Made by a program: the position numbers and the translations under genes
The notes under the pieces: model-generated
What the model was told of the DNA's origin: nothing
The model's input: only the letters and a program-made list of their open reading frames with translations
Databases searched by the model: none
Assembly (NCBI GenBank): GCA_018971525.1
Contig: JAGXAR010000015.1
Coordinates: 1-64,000 of the forward strand
DNA: 64,000 nucleotides
Direction: 5' to 3'
Source of the DNA: Nitrospirota bacterium
Lineage (GTDB): Bacteria; Nitrospirota; Nitrospiria; Nitrospirales; Nitrospiraceae
Part shown: piece after piece, positions 41,953 to 51,492 of the stretch
How the letters are laid out: each line of letters opens with the position of its first letter
Position numbering within the stretch: the stretch's first letter is position 1

Positions 41953-42660
41953 TTACGGTGCGGGGATCGGTATGAATTCCAGGAAGTACTGGCGCGGGAG
42001 GAAGGTGTGTTCTCGAACGAGCCGATAGCCGGCTTCGGTCAGTTCTGCAAGCACGGTTTCCCGCGGGACTAGATGCTCTTTCGGAAAACCAAGTTCGCCC
42101 GAGCGGTCGTCGTGATAGAAGTCGATGACGGCGACGCGGCCGCCGGGTTTCAGTGACGACTTGGTGTCGGAGAAGTATTTCGTGCGTTCGGCGAGATGAT
42201 GATAGGTGTTGCAGACGAAGAGGAGATCGATTGACTCATAGGGAAGCTTAGGGCTGTCAGGCCGCGCCAGGATGAATTCAGCCGTATAGGGCCGATGCAT
42301 GTGGACGATGCTCTCTTCTGTGTATTTCAACATCTCCGGTTCCACATCAACCGCATAGACTTTGCCTGTCTCTGTCACCGCCTCGATGAATCGTCGAGTG
42401 AAATAGCCGGACCCCGAGCCGAGATCGGCCACGGTCAGGCCCGGTTTCAGCGCGAGTGCCTCAATCACCTCGGCTGGCTTCTGGCTCCGATCCCGCTCCT
42501 GACTGTCGAGATGCTCCAGATACTGTGCGATATCGTTCGGCCGCCGGTGTTGATGCTGGTCTTGTGCTGATGCGGGGCCTGAGAAGACAGTCCAGCAGAG
42601 GAGCGTGACGGAGAGCATTGCCGATAGGTTCATAGCCTTCTTTCCCTGGCCGATCATCAT
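41953..42660 (-). CDS. Exported methyltransferase-fold protein
   Basis: A 235-residue protein starting with a signal-peptide-like segment (MLSVTLLCWTVFSGPASAQ) and a DQHQHRRPND mature start. Next comes a complete class I fold: VADLGSGSGYFTRRF near 74-88, VYAVDVEPEM near 98-107 and LLFVCNTYHHL. A SAM-dependent reaction outside the cytoplasm is unexpected, since SAM is not known to be available there. It may be a moonlighting or non-catalytic binding fold, or the signal may be an uncleaved anchor with the domain inside. Its start overlaps the upstream stop (ATGA), so it is coupled to the unknown secreted protein at 42657-43517. Confidence 0.75.
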   Translation of the reverse strand: MMIGQGKKAMNLSAMLSVTLLCWTVFSGPASAQDQHQHRRPNDIAQYLEHLDSQERDRSQKPAEVIEALALKPGLTVADLGSGSGYFTRRFIEAVTETGKVYAVDVEPEMLKYTEESIVHMHRPYTAEFILARPDSPKLPYESIDLLFVCNTYHHLAERTKYFSDTKSSLKPGGRVAVIDFYHDDRSGELGFPKEHLVPRETVLAELTEAGYRLVREHTFLPRQYFLEFIPIPAP

Positions 42661-43517
42661 GGTTTTTTGGGGGGCAATCGTTCGCTGAGAACGGGATAGC
42701 TCGCCTTCCCGACACCAACCTTTCCGCTGGAGGGGTCGGCCGCCACGACGCGGAGGGTGATTCCCTCCGGCGCATCTTTCGAGAGAGGAACGAAGAACGG
42801 TGCTTCGAAACGCGCTCGGTCGCTATTGTAAAACAACTGAAGCCGTTCGAGAATCCGCTCTCCAATCATCAGCTCACCATAGATGTGGATCTTCCTGGAG
42901 TCCCAGTCCCCATGCGGACGAAGCAGCGCTCCGGACAATGTTCGGATTGAGGCGCGCAGGATCACATCGTCTTTTGCGATCAACGGCTCACCTGATTTCG
43001 GATGTTCGATCTGGACGATGTATCCGTAGAGATGTAGGACAATCCCGTCGTTAGTCGTGTCCTGCCCGGGCACGAGCCATACCGTCGTCGAGGCGCGTTG
43101 GGACGACGCGGGGTAGGCGAGTGGTCCCTCGGCGGTCACTTCAACCAGCGTAGGATGGAGCAAGTCGAATGTCGCCGTAAAGGCTGCGGCCGGCCGGGAG
43201 CTATAGTGGGGCTCCTCCATAAGACGCGGCGTCCGCATGATTTGATTTTGGTCGCCGGCCTCGCCCTGCTGAATGCCGGTGGCAAGGATCTGTTTGGTGA
43301 CCACGTCGGTGATCGTGACTCGGGCGCTTCCGACCTCTCGACCGAGGACCATCGCTCCTTGACCTACGACGCGAACTAAGATGGTCGTCGGTTTTGGATC
43401 GTTCAGCCGGAGATCGGGTGGGGGTTCGCCTTCAGCCGGGATCGCGAGGCAGGGGAGGGGCGCCAGCACAGCACCACAGAGAAGTAGCAGCCGGGCTGTG
43501 GCAACCGTCGGGCTCAT
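42657..43517 (-). CDS. Secreted protein of unknown function
   Basis: A 286-residue protein that I do not recognise. A signal peptide (ARLLLLCGAVLAPLPCLA|IP) is followed by a beta-rich sequence with few cysteines: ILVRVVGQGAMVLGREVGSARVTI, a VWLVPGQDTTNDGIVLHLYGY strand pair and a final YFVPLS...EGITLRVVAADPSSG, which could be two or three Ig-like domains. No catalytic motif stands out. It lies between metG upstream (overlap of four bases) and the exported methyltransferase-fold gene downstream, so all are probably one transcript. Periplasmic. Confidence 0.7.
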   Translation of the reverse strand: MSPTVATARLLLLCGAVLAPLPCLAIPAEGEPPPDLRLNDPKPTTILVRVVGQGAMVLGREVGSARVTITDVVTKQILATGIQQGEAGDQNQIMRTPRLMEEPHYSSRPAAAFTATFDLLHPTLVEVTAEGPLAYPASSQRASTTVWLVPGQDTTNDGIVLHLYGYIVQIEHPKSGEPLIAKDDVILRASIRTLSGALLRPHGDWDSRKIHIYGELMIGERILERLQLFYNSDRARFEAPFFVPLSKDAPEGITLRVVAADPSSGKVGVGKASYPVLSERLPPKKP

Positions 43518-45532
43518 TTCACTTTGGTGCCAGGGTCAACTTCTTCGAGGATGGTGGCGAGGCCGCGGACTTCGCTATCCCCTGCGGCCAGGACCATGCC
43601 TTGCGATTCGATGCCCATGAGCTTCGCAGGCTTGAGGTTGGCGACAATGATGATCGTTTTGCCGATCAGCGTCTCAGGTTCGTATTTCTTGCCGATGCCG
43701 GCGACGATCTGCCGCTGCTCGCTACCGAGTGAGACCTGGAGCTTCAGGAGCTTTTCAGATTTTGGAACACGCTCGGCGGTTAGGACCTTTGCAGTCTTCA
43801 GCTGAATCTTCATGAACTCGTCGATGGTGATCTGAGTTGGCGCAGCCGGGGCGGGCGTTACGGGCGTCGCAGCAGAGGCTGTGGCTGCCACTGGTGCCGG
43901 TGCGGCCGGTGTTGGCTGAGGGGGCGCAGGTGATTCGCTCACGGGTTTGGCTCCTTGTGTTTTTGATTCAATACGGGGGAAAAGTGAGTTGCCCTTTCGG
44001 ATCTTTGTTCCACCTTGCAGGTCGCCCCACTTAATCTCTTGGCTCAATAGCGGCAGGCTAAAATTGATATCAAGCCCTAACTGCTCCGCGACATTCTTCG
44101 CAGTATTCGGCATCACAGGATAGATGTATAGGCTTAAAATACGCAGACATTCTGCTGCCGTATACAGGACAGCGTTGAGTTCCTCGCGTTTGTCCGGATC
44201 TTTTGCAAGCCTCCAGGGTTCATGCTCATCAATGAATATATCTACGTCTGTAGCTCGGCTTGTGATCTGAAGGAGTAGACTGTTGAATTCCAGATCCTCG
44301 AAGAATCCATTAAGAGACTTTCCCAGGATAAGAAGCTGTTCTCTTGCATGAATGAGAAGGCGGTATTTTTGGCTCTCTCTCTCAAGGTAGTCCTGGGGAA
44401 CATCAGGGATAGTGCCTTCACAATTGCGATCGATCATGGTCAAAGTACGGCTAAGTAAGTTGCCGATACCGTTGGCCAAGTCACTGTTTACCCGTCTTGC
44501 CATTGCGTGCTCTGAGAAGTCTCCGTCCTGTCCGAACGGCACTTCGCGCAACAAGAAATAACGGAAGGCGTCGGCGCCGAATTCGTCGACCATCTTGTTC
44601 GGATCCACGACATTGCCGCGGCTCTTTGACATCTTCTCTCCATCGACGGTCCACCAGCCGTGGGCAAAGATCGTCTCGGGTAGGGGGAGGCTCAGTGCCA
44701 TGAGCATGGTGGACCAGTAGACGGCGTGGGTCGTCAGGATATCCTTGCCGACAAGATGAATCGAGGCCGGCCAGTATCGATTCTGCGACGGAGCCGGGAG
44801 AAGATAATCCAATGCCGAGACATAATTGACCAAGGCGTCGAACCAGACATACGTGACGTAGTCTTTGTCGAAGGGCAACTCGATCCCCCACGAGAGGCGC
44901 GATTTGGGTCGGGAGATCGACAGGTCGCCGAGCTTCTGCGTGGTCAAAAACCCCAGAACTTCGTTGCGCCGAGACTCAGGGCGGATGAAGTTCGGATGTC
45001 GCTTGATGTGTTCGATCAGGCGATCCTGATACTGTCCCATCTTGAAGAAATAGTTATGCTCGCTGATGCGTTCGATCGGCCGTTTACAATCGGGGCAGAG
45101 GCTGTTCTCAACGTCTTTTTCGGTCCAAAACCGCTCATCAAACGTGCAATACCACCCAGTATAGTCTGCCTTGTAAATCAGCTGCTTGTCGAAAAGTTCT
45201 TGAAGGTATCGTTGAACGACTGATTTGTGTGGCGCGTCCGTCGTTCTGATGAAGGCATCGTTCGAGATGCTCAGTCTTTTCCAAAGCTCCTGAAACCGGG
45301 GAGCCAGCTTGTCGCAATGGGTTTGCGGGTCGATCCCGGCTTTGGCTGCGGCCTGCTGAACTTTTTGTCCATGTTCATCGAGCCCGGTGAGAAAGAAGAC
45401 GTCGCGTCCCCGGAGGCGCCAGTAGCGAGCGAGGACGTCGGCAGCCACGGTGGTATAGGCGTGACCGATATGCGGCACGTCGTTCACGTAATAGATCGGC
45501 GTTGTGATGTAGAAGCTGTTGGGATGACTCAT
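43514..45532 (-). CDS. metG: Methionyl-tRNA synthetase
   Basis: A 672-residue class I synthetase. HIGH is HIGHAYTT near 17-20, the Zn-binding region has CPDCKRP, and KMSKS is KMSKSRGNVVD near 295-305. An alpha-helical anticodon domain follows. After an Ala/Pro-rich linker of about 45 residues (near 505-550), a C-terminal tRNA-binding EMAP/Trbp111 OB domain (LKVEL-type LQVSLGSEQRQIVAGIGKKY) dimerises the enzyme. ATG 45532 is the canonical start; TTG 45544 is possible. Its end overlaps the next - strand gene by four bases. Confidence 0.94.
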   Translation of the reverse strand: MSHPNSFYITTPIYYVNDVPHIGHAYTTVAADVLARYWRLRGRDVFFLTGLDEHGQKVQQAAAKAGIDPQTHCDKLAPRFQELWKRLSISNDAFIRTTDAPHKSVVQRYLQELFDKQLIYKADYTGWYCTFDERFWTEKDVENSLCPDCKRPIERISEHNYFFKMGQYQDRLIEHIKRHPNFIRPESRRNEVLGFLTTQKLGDLSISRPKSRLSWGIELPFDKDYVTYVWFDALVNYVSALDYLLPAPSQNRYWPASIHLVGKDILTTHAVYWSTMLMALSLPLPETIFAHGWWTVDGEKMSKSRGNVVDPNKMVDEFGADAFRYFLLREVPFGQDGDFSEHAMARRVNSDLANGIGNLLSRTLTMIDRNCEGTIPDVPQDYLERESQKYRLLIHAREQLLILGKSLNGFFEDLEFNSLLLQITSRATDVDIFIDEHEPWRLAKDPDKREELNAVLYTAAECLRILSLYIYPVMPNTAKNVAEQLGLDINFSLPLLSQEIKWGDLQGGTKIRKGNSLFPRIESKTQGAKPVSESPAPPQPTPAAPAPVAATASAATPVTPAPAAPTQITIDEFMKIQLKTAKVLTAERVPKSEKLLKLQVSLGSEQRQIVAGIGKKYEPETLIGKTIIIVANLKPAKLMGIESQGMVLAAGDSEVRGLATILEEVDPGTKVK

Positions 45533-45571
45533 GTTACGTGACAAAAGATACCAGGTAATAAACGGCGAAAG

Positions 45572-46600
45572 CTAGGCAGGTTGCGGGACGGATGACGCGG
45601 TCACCGCGTCGCGCAGGCGGAGCAAGATCACTTCCAGCGCCATCTGGAGATTGAGGTGCCGCGTGGCGCGCTGTTCGGTCATCTCGATCTCACGGAGCAG
45701 GTCCAACAGTGCATCGGTGTTGGCCTGTTGCGCGTAAGCGTCCAGTGTCGTGAGATCATCGAGGTAGAGCAACTGGTCACGATCGCCTCCGACCTGAATC
45801 AAGACGAGGTCGCGGATCCAGCGAGCCAGCCAGGCGAGCATGTCTTGTGCACGGTCGGCTTTCGCAATTGCTTCCGCCGAGGACAGGATGGCCCCGATCG
45901 ACTGCAAGGATTGGGGTCGGACCAAGTCCACGAGTTCCTGTTGGCGTGCGCGAGTGTCTTTCACATCGGCGGTGAGGGCTTCCCCGATACGGCCTTCGCT
46001 GATGATGGCGAGGAATCGCGCCTCTGCCGGAGGGATTTCGCGTTTCAGGATGAGCGCGGCCTCCACCTGTGTGCGAGCCGGTGTCGTGAAGCGAAGGGCC
46101 TGACAGCGGGACCGGATGGTCGCCGGGAGTGCAGCAGGGCGACTCGAGATCACGAGGAAGAGGCTATGGGCGGGTGGCTCTTCCAGGGTTTTTAACAGAG
46201 CGTTGGCTGCGCCGATCGTCATGCAGTCGGCGTCGTTGATCAGACAGATTTTTCGCTCACCGATGAGCGGACGGTACATGATCTGGTGCTCGATCTCGCG
46301 AACTTGCTCAATCTTGATTTGCAGGGTGGCCTGTTCCGGGTCCGGCTCGATGACGAAAAAGTCCGGATGTGTGCGTGCCTCGATCTGTTGGCAGGACCGG
46401 CATGCGCCACAACTGTCGAGACCTTCCGCTTCGGGAGGCTGTTCGCAGTTGAGCGCTTGTGCGAGGCGGACGGCTGTCAATCGTTTCCCAATCGCGTCCT
46501 CGCCGTGAAACAGATAGGCGTGAGCCAGGCGCTTTTGGGCGACGGCGGCCTGCAGGAGGGCGATCGATTGTTGATGGCCGATGCAGTCGCGAAAGGGCAT
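45572..46600 (-). CDS. holB: DNA polymerase III delta' subunit
   Basis: A 342-residue AAA+ clamp-loader subunit. GEDAIGKR replaces the Walker A loop (delta' is inactive), the Zn module is C..CGACRSCQQ near 65-75, and LLKTLEEPP with the SRC motif IRSRCQALRF are present. With delta and the DnaX subunits it loads the sliding clamp. The start at 46600 gives the canonical MPFRDCIGHQQ opening and sits one base from the tmk stop, so tmk-holB-metG are an operon. Confidence 0.92.
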   Translation of the reverse strand: MPFRDCIGHQQSIALLQAAVAQKRLAHAYLFHGEDAIGKRLTAVRLAQALNCEQPPEAEGLDSCGACRSCQQIEARTHPDFFVIEPDPEQATLQIKIEQVREIEHQIMYRPLIGERKICLINDADCMTIGAANALLKTLEEPPAHSLFLVISSRPAALPATIRSRCQALRFTTPARTQVEAALILKREIPPAEARFLAIISEGRIGEALTADVKDTRARQQELVDLVRPQSLQSIGAILSSAEAIAKADRAQDMLAWLARWIRDLVLIQVGGDRDQLLYLDDLTTLDAYAQQANTDALLDLLREIEMTEQRATRHLNLQMALEVILLRLRDAVTASSVPQPA

Positions 46601-46601
46601 G

Positions 46602-47279
46602 CTAACTCCGGTGGCGTGGAGACCGACGCGGTCGAGCAATCCAGCCTACCACGATCTCAGTGAGCTCGTCTCGAACTTCTTGCGCGGGCCGATTCGAATT
46701 CACGATCGTCATGCGGCCAGGCTCTTCGGCTGCGAGCGCCAGAAACCCCCGGCGCACCTTTCGATGAAAGCGTTCTGTCTCAGAGTCTAGACGATTCTGT
46801 TGTCCACGATTGGCTCGCCGCCTGGACAAGCCAACTGAAACCGGGAGGTCGAGTACGACTGTGAGATCCGGTGTCAGTCCGCCGGTTGCGAACTCGTTGG
46901 CCGCCCGCAACCAATGAAGATCAAGGCCGCGCGCGAATCCTTGATAGGCAAATGTAGAATCGGAAAACCGGTCGCACAACACCAAGGCGCCACGCTGCAG
47001 CGCCGGCCTGATGAGGTGCGTGACATGCTGACATCTCGCAGCGAGGATCAGCAGGGCTTCGGCCTGAGGCGTGACTGGTTCGTGTGACGACGCCGTGAGG
47101 AGAATGTGGCGGATCGCTTCGGCCGTAGCAGTGCCACCCGGTTCTCTGGTTTGGAGTACGGGGTACCCTGCCTGAGTCAGCACCTCCGCGAGGTGGCGAA
47201 TGTGGGTGCTTTTCCCACTGCCCTCGCCCCCCTCCAGGGTAATAAACAGGCCACGAGGCTGCTGCTTTTTTGTCCCCAT
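46602..47279 (-). CDS. tmk: Thymidylate kinase
   Basis: A 225-residue dTMP kinase. The P-loop is GGEGSGKST near 19-27, TREPGG near 47, and the lid region holds RRANRGQQNR. DRFSDSTFAYQGFARG is the thymidine-binding block. It phosphorylates dTMP for DNA synthesis. The start at 47279 (MGTKKQQPRGLF) matches the family better than an earlier codon. Expected length is about 205-215, so the C-terminal basic tail (ARPRRSPRHRS) is slightly long. Confidence 0.93.
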   Translation of the reverse strand: MGTKKQQPRGLFITLEGGEGSGKSTHIRHLAEVLTQAGYPVLQTREPGGTATAEAIRHILLTASSHEPVTPQAEALLILAARCQHVTHLIRPALQRGALVLCDRFSDSTFAYQGFARGLDLHWLRAANEFATGGLTPDLTVVLDLPVSVGLSRRRANRGQQNRLDSETERFHRKVRRGFLALAAEEPGRMTIVNSNRPAQEVRDELTEIVVGWIARPRRSPRHRS

Positions 47280-47353
47280 CGCTCGGGCACCCTCGCCAAT
47301 GAAGAAAACGGGCGGGATCGTATTCCAAGTTGTTGAAAATAGCAAGAAAAGGC

Positions 47354-47383
47354 TTGCGAGGCCCTCGTAAATCTCTGTATGAT
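47354..47383 (+). promoter_or_regulatory. Promoter of the DUF502-glmU-glmS operon
   Basis: TTGCGA (47354-47359), 18-base spacer, TATGAT (47378-47383). It places transcription start near 47390, which excludes the upstream ATG at 47379 as the translation start and supports ATG 47412. Confidence 0.5.
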
Positions 47384-47411
47384 GACCATCTATTTCTGTC
47401 GACTCATATTT

Positions 47412-48080
47412 ATGCTGAAAACCTCGCTAAAACGCTACTTTCTGACGGGCCTGCTCGTGATTATCCCCATCTGGGGAACCTTCCTCATTTTGAAGACCCT
47501 TTTCGTGGCCCTAGATGGGATTCTCGGGGATCTCATGGTCCGGTTGGTGCCCAGTCATTATGTGCCGGGGCTGGGGATTCTTTCATTGATCGTCTTGGTA
47601 TTTATGGCCGGGTTATTTGCCACAAATTTTATAGGCCGGCAAATCGTGAAGTGGTGGGAGGAATTATTGAATCGTGTGCCGCTCGTGCGGGGGATCTATT
47701 CGACGTTGAAATCCATGATGGATATTCTGTCGTTCTCGGATCATGCTTCATATAACCGCGTCGTGCTGATTCAGTTTCCGAAGAATGGCCACTATTGTCT
47801 TGCCTTCGTGACGGGTGTGACCAAAGGGGAGATGCAAGATTTCGCGCAGGAGCCGTTGATCCATGTCTATGTGCCGACGTCACCGAATCCGACGTCGGGC
47901 TATTTCCTGTTGGTGCCGGAACATGAAGTCACGTCCGTCGATATGAGCGTAGAAGAGGCGATGAAGCTCATCGTCTCAGGCGGGCTCTGCTCACCGTCCA
48001 CGTCCCTGGCATCAGCCGTGACTGCCGCGACAAAGTGGGGTACGGTCAAACAGCCTGAAACGGGAGTCCCGATCGGATGA
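47412..48080 (+). CDS. DUF502 membrane protein
   Basis: A 222-residue protein. LKRYFLTGLLVIIPIWGTFLIL at 5-26 and IGIL-type ILSLIVLVFMAGLFATNFIG form two membrane helices, followed by the DUF502 soluble block: RVPLVRGIYSTLKSMMDIL, FVTGV, VYVPTSPNPTSGYFLLVPEHEV. The family is conserved, membrane-bound and of unknown function, related to the LIAT1/chloroplast COV group. The start follows the promoter logic above, with no visible SD. The stop overlaps the glmU start (ATGA), linking it to hexosamine synthesis. Confidence 0.85.
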   Translation: MLKTSLKRYFLTGLLVIIPIWGTFLILKTLFVALDGILGDLMVRLVPSHYVPGLGILSLIVLVFMAGLFATNFIGRQIVKWWEELLNRVPLVRGIYSTLKSMMDILSFSDHASYNRVVLIQFPKNGHYCLAFVTGVTKGEMQDFAQEPLIHVYVPTSPNPTSGYFLLVPEHEVTSVDMSVEEAMKLIVSGGLCSPSTSLASAVTAATKWGTVKQPETGVPIG

Positions 48081-49645
48081 GTCGTTCACGAGCCACTGAA
48101 GTCTCGACGGTAAAGAAGCAAGCCGGTCCTGATCTGCAGGGGAAGATTGCCGGCCTTGCGGTGATTGTGATGGCGGCCGGGCTTGGGAAGCGCATGCGCT
48201 CAAAGCAGGCGAAGGTGCTGCATCCGGTGGCCGGTCAGGCGATGGTGCTCTATTCGGTTGGGCTCGGATTGCGCGTCGCCGGGGATCGTGTGGCTGTCGT
48301 GGTGGGGCATCAGGCTGATCTGGTTCGCCGGGTGATCGACCGCGCAACGTCAGGAATGACAGGCGGCTCTCTTGTTGCGATTGTTGAACAACGGGAGCAA
48401 CTGGGCACAGGCCATGCGGTCTTGCAGAGCCGCCCGGCGTTTGCGGTGGGCAAGCGGGGCGCCCCATCCAGCTATCTGATTCTGAATGGCGATACCCCGT
48501 TACTCCGGGAAGCGACCGTACGCGAACTCCTTCGTGCCCATGAGGCGGAACGCGCGACCGTGACCATTCTGACCGCGGTGCTCGAAGACGCAAGCGGGTA
48601 TGGGCGGGTCGTGCGTGCGCCTTCAGCAGAGCGGAATGTCTCTTGTATCGTCGAGGACCGTGATGCCAATGCCGAGGAACAAGCGATCCGTGAAATCAAC
48701 GTGGGCACCTATGTGGTCGACGGGGAGTTTCTCTTCAGCGCCCTGGAAAAACTCGATCCCAGCAATGCCCAAGGGGAATATTATTTGACGGATATCATCC
48801 ATCTCGCGGTGGAGCAGGGCCGTCGTGTGGCAGCTGTGGTCCTCGGCAATCCCGACGAAGGACTTGGAGTGAACACGCGCCGACAACTCGCTCAGGCTGA
48901 ACAAGTAGTACGGCACCAGATTCGGGACCGATGGCTGGATGCAGGGGTGACGATGATCGATCCGGCCTCAACCTGGATTGACGCGGCGGTCACGATCGGG
49001 AAAGACACGGTACTGTATCCCAATGTGACGCTCGAAGGGACGACGGTCATTGGGGAAGATTGCGTGTTGCGTTCCAATACACGACTGGCGAATTGCATTG
49101 TCGGCAATGGCGTTGAGATTCTCGATCACTGCGTGTTTGCCGATTCTCACATTGAGGACGACGCGCAGTTGGGCCCGTTCGCACATCTACGTTCCGGTGT
49201 GGTAGTGCGGAAGAAGGCCAAGGTCGGGAACTTTGTCGAGATGAAAAAAACCGATCTGGGCGAAGGATCGAAGGCGAACCATCTGAGTTATCTGGGAGAC
49301 GCAAAGATTGGGAAAGGGGTCAACGTTGGCGCTGGCACCATCACCTGTAACTATGACGGTGTGCGGAAGTTTCAGACAGTGATCGGGGATGGGGTCTTTC
49401 TCGGCAGCGATACGCAGTTGGTCGCACCGGTGACGGTGGGGGCGGGAGCCATCATCGCAGCCGGCACCACGGTCACGAAGGATGTCCCGGCGGATGCCTT
49501 GGCGATTGCGCGGGTGCCCCAAGTGAATCGCGCAGGATGGGCTGCGCGCCGGCGGGCTTTGGCGACGCAAGCTCAGGTCGGCCCTGTGTCGTCGTCAATG
49601 TCGACGAAGAGTCCCGTGAAGAGCCAGTCGAAAAAGCGGAGGTAG
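48077..49645 (+). CDS. glmU: Bifunctional UDP-N-acetylglucosamine pyrophosphorylase / glucosamine-1-P acetyltransferase
   Basis: A 522-residue GlmU. The uridyltransferase domain has VIVMAAGLGKRMRSKQAKVLHP near 29-50 and LNGDTPLL; the left-handed beta-helix acetyltransferase has LRSNTRLANCIVGN, VVRKKAKVGNFVEMKKT, GVNVGAGTITCNYDG and a conserved His-to-Lys pocket. It makes UDP-GlcNAc for peptidoglycan, LPS and the locus at the left. It is longer than the usual 450-460 residues because of an N-terminal extension of about 28 residues and a Ser/Lys-rich tail. It is coupled to DUF502 and followed closely by glmS. Confidence 0.94.
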   Translation: MSRSRATEVSTVKKQAGPDLQGKIAGLAVIVMAAGLGKRMRSKQAKVLHPVAGQAMVLYSVGLGLRVAGDRVAVVVGHQADLVRRVIDRATSGMTGGSLVAIVEQREQLGTGHAVLQSRPAFAVGKRGAPSSYLILNGDTPLLREATVRELLRAHEAERATVTILTAVLEDASGYGRVVRAPSAERNVSCIVEDRDANAEEQAIREINVGTYVVDGEFLFSALEKLDPSNAQGEYYLTDIIHLAVEQGRRVAAVVLGNPDEGLGVNTRRQLAQAEQVVRHQIRDRWLDAGVTMIDPASTWIDAAVTIGKDTVLYPNVTLEGTTVIGEDCVLRSNTRLANCIVGNGVEILDHCVFADSHIEDDAQLGPFAHLRSGVVVRKKAKVGNFVEMKKTDLGEGSKANHLSYLGDAKIGKGVNVGAGTITCNYDGVRKFQTVIGDGVFLGSDTQLVAPVTVGAGAIIAAGTTVTKDVPADALAIARVPQVNRAGWAARRRALATQAQVGPVSSSMSTKSPVKSQSKKRR

Positions 49646-49654
49646 ACCACCCAT

Positions 49655-51484
49655 ATGTGTGGAATTGTCGGATACGTGGGCGATCAGGAGGCAGTGCCGA
49701 TTCTGATCGGCGGCCTCGCCAAGCTGGAGTATCGAGGTTACGACTCGGCCGGCGTCGCGGTGCTGCAAGGCGAGAAGATAGAAGTTCGGCGCAGTGTCGG
49801 CAAACTCGCCAATCTTCAGAAGTCGCTCAAGGAAAAAGAACTCCACGGCACCCTGGGGATCGGCCACACGCGATGGGCGACGCACGGGAAGCCCTCGGAG
49901 CAAAACGCCCACCCGCACCGCTCGAAAGGCTGCGTGCTCGTGCACAACGGCATCATCGAAAACTATCAGCCGTTGAAACAGAAATTGGAGAAAGAGGGCT
50001 ACAGGTTTCATTCGGAAACGGACACGGAAGTCGTGGCGCATCTGATCGACAAATATCTCCAGCAGGGCATAAAGCTGGCCGATGCGGTGCGAGCCGCCAC
50101 GAAGGATGTGCGAGGGAGTTATGCGCTCGCCGTCATTTCGGAGCGGGAACCCGGGACGATGATCGCGGCGCGCGCAGGATGTCCGTTGGTCGTGGGCAAA
50201 ACCGCCAAGGCGTCCTTTGTCGCGTCCGACGTTATGGCCATGCTCGCCCATACCCGTGACGTCACCTACCTCGAAGAAGGCGATATGGCGGTCGTGACCG
50301 CGACCGACAGCCAGTTCATCGATATCGAGGGACGTCCTGTTAAACGGAAATTGACGAAGATCACCTGGGATGCCTCCGCGGCGGAAAAGGGTGGTTTCCC
50401 GCATTTCATGTTGAAAGAGATTCACGAACAGCCGCAGACGATTCTCGATACCATGCGGGGGCGCTATTCATACGATACCGGCGAAGCGGACCTGCCGGAT
50501 ATCGGATTGACGCCGAAAGAGTTTGCCGCCGTCGGACGGATCTGGATCGTTGCTTGTGGCACCTCGTGGCACTCGGGGCTGGTGGGGAAGTATCTGCTGG
50601 AGGAGATGGTCCGTACGCCGGTGCAGGTTGATATCGGCAGCGAATTTCGCTACCGCGATCCGCTCGTCGGTAAAGACGATCTCTTTATCACGATCTCGCA
50701 GTCCGGCGAGACGGCGGACACGCTGGCTGCTGCGCGAGAGGCGAAGGGGAAGGGAGCGCGTGTCGTCTCGATCGTGAACGTGGTGGGCAGTACCCTGGCC
50801 CGTGAATCAGACGGCGTGCTCTACACGCATTGTGGGCCTGAAATCGGCGTCGCCTCGACGAAAGCGTTTACGGCACAACTTACGGCGCTCTACATGCTGG
50901 CGTTGCATTTGGGCCGTGTGCGCGGAATCTTGTCTGTCGCGGACGGCAAGGCCTGGCTCGATCGCCTCGTTCGGCTTCCGGTATTGGTCGAGCAGGTGCT
51001 CGGTCGCGAGGCGGAGATTGTCGCGATTGCCAAGCGGTATTATAAGAAGCGGAACTTCTTGTTCCTCGGTCGCGGCATCAACTTTCCGATCGCGCTCGAA
51101 GGAGCGCTGAAGCTGAAAGAAGTTTCCTACATTCATGCGGAAGGCTACGCCGCGGGAGAGATGAAGCACGGCCCGATCGCGCTCATCGATAAGGACATGC
51201 CGGTGGTTGTGTTGGCACCGAAGGACCGGTTGTACGAAAAGACCGTGAGCAATCTGATGGAAGTGAAAGCCCGGCGCGCGCCGGTCGTTGCCTTGGTCGC
51301 GGAAGGCGAGCGGGAGTTAGGGAAGATCGCCGATGCGGTGTTCACGATTCCCGACACACATCCCTTGCTTTCACCGATTCTGTTCACGATTCCACTGCAG
51401 CTCTTGGCGTATCATATTGCCGTGCTGCGCGGCGCGGATGTGGATCAACCACGAAACTTGGCCAAGAGCGTGACGGTCGAATGA
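49655..51484 (+). CDS. glmS: Glutamine-fructose-6-phosphate aminotransferase
   Basis: A 609-residue enzyme of standard length. It has an N-terminal glutaminase domain with MCGIVGYVG (Cys2 nucleophile), RGYDSAG and HTRWATHG, and two SIS isomerase domains from about 280: GTSWHSGLVGKYLLE, SQSGETADT, STKAFTAQL and the C-terminal KSVTVE. It forms glucosamine-6-phosphate, the first step to UDP-GlcNAc. It lies 9 bases after glmU with the SD GGAGG at 49638. A palindrome follows its stop. Confidence 0.95.
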   Translation: MCGIVGYVGDQEAVPILIGGLAKLEYRGYDSAGVAVLQGEKIEVRRSVGKLANLQKSLKEKELHGTLGIGHTRWATHGKPSEQNAHPHRSKGCVLVHNGIIENYQPLKQKLEKEGYRFHSETDTEVVAHLIDKYLQQGIKLADAVRAATKDVRGSYALAVISEREPGTMIAARAGCPLVVGKTAKASFVASDVMAMLAHTRDVTYLEEGDMAVVTATDSQFIDIEGRPVKRKLTKITWDASAAEKGGFPHFMLKEIHEQPQTILDTMRGRYSYDTGEADLPDIGLTPKEFAAVGRIWIVACGTSWHSGLVGKYLLEEMVRTPVQVDIGSEFRYRDPLVGKDDLFITISQSGETADTLAAAREAKGKGARVVSIVNVVGSTLARESDGVLYTHCGPEIGVASTKAFTAQLTALYMLALHLGRVRGILSVADGKAWLDRLVRLPVLVEQVLGREAEIVAIAKRYYKKRNFLFLGRGINFPIALEGALKLKEVSYIHAEGYAAGEMKHGPIALIDKDMPVVVLAPKDRLYEKTVSNLMEVKARRAPVVALVAEGERELGKIADAVFTIPDTHPLLSPILFTIPLQLLAYHIAVLRGADVDQPRNLAKSVTVE

Positions 51485-51492
51485 GGTGCAAA

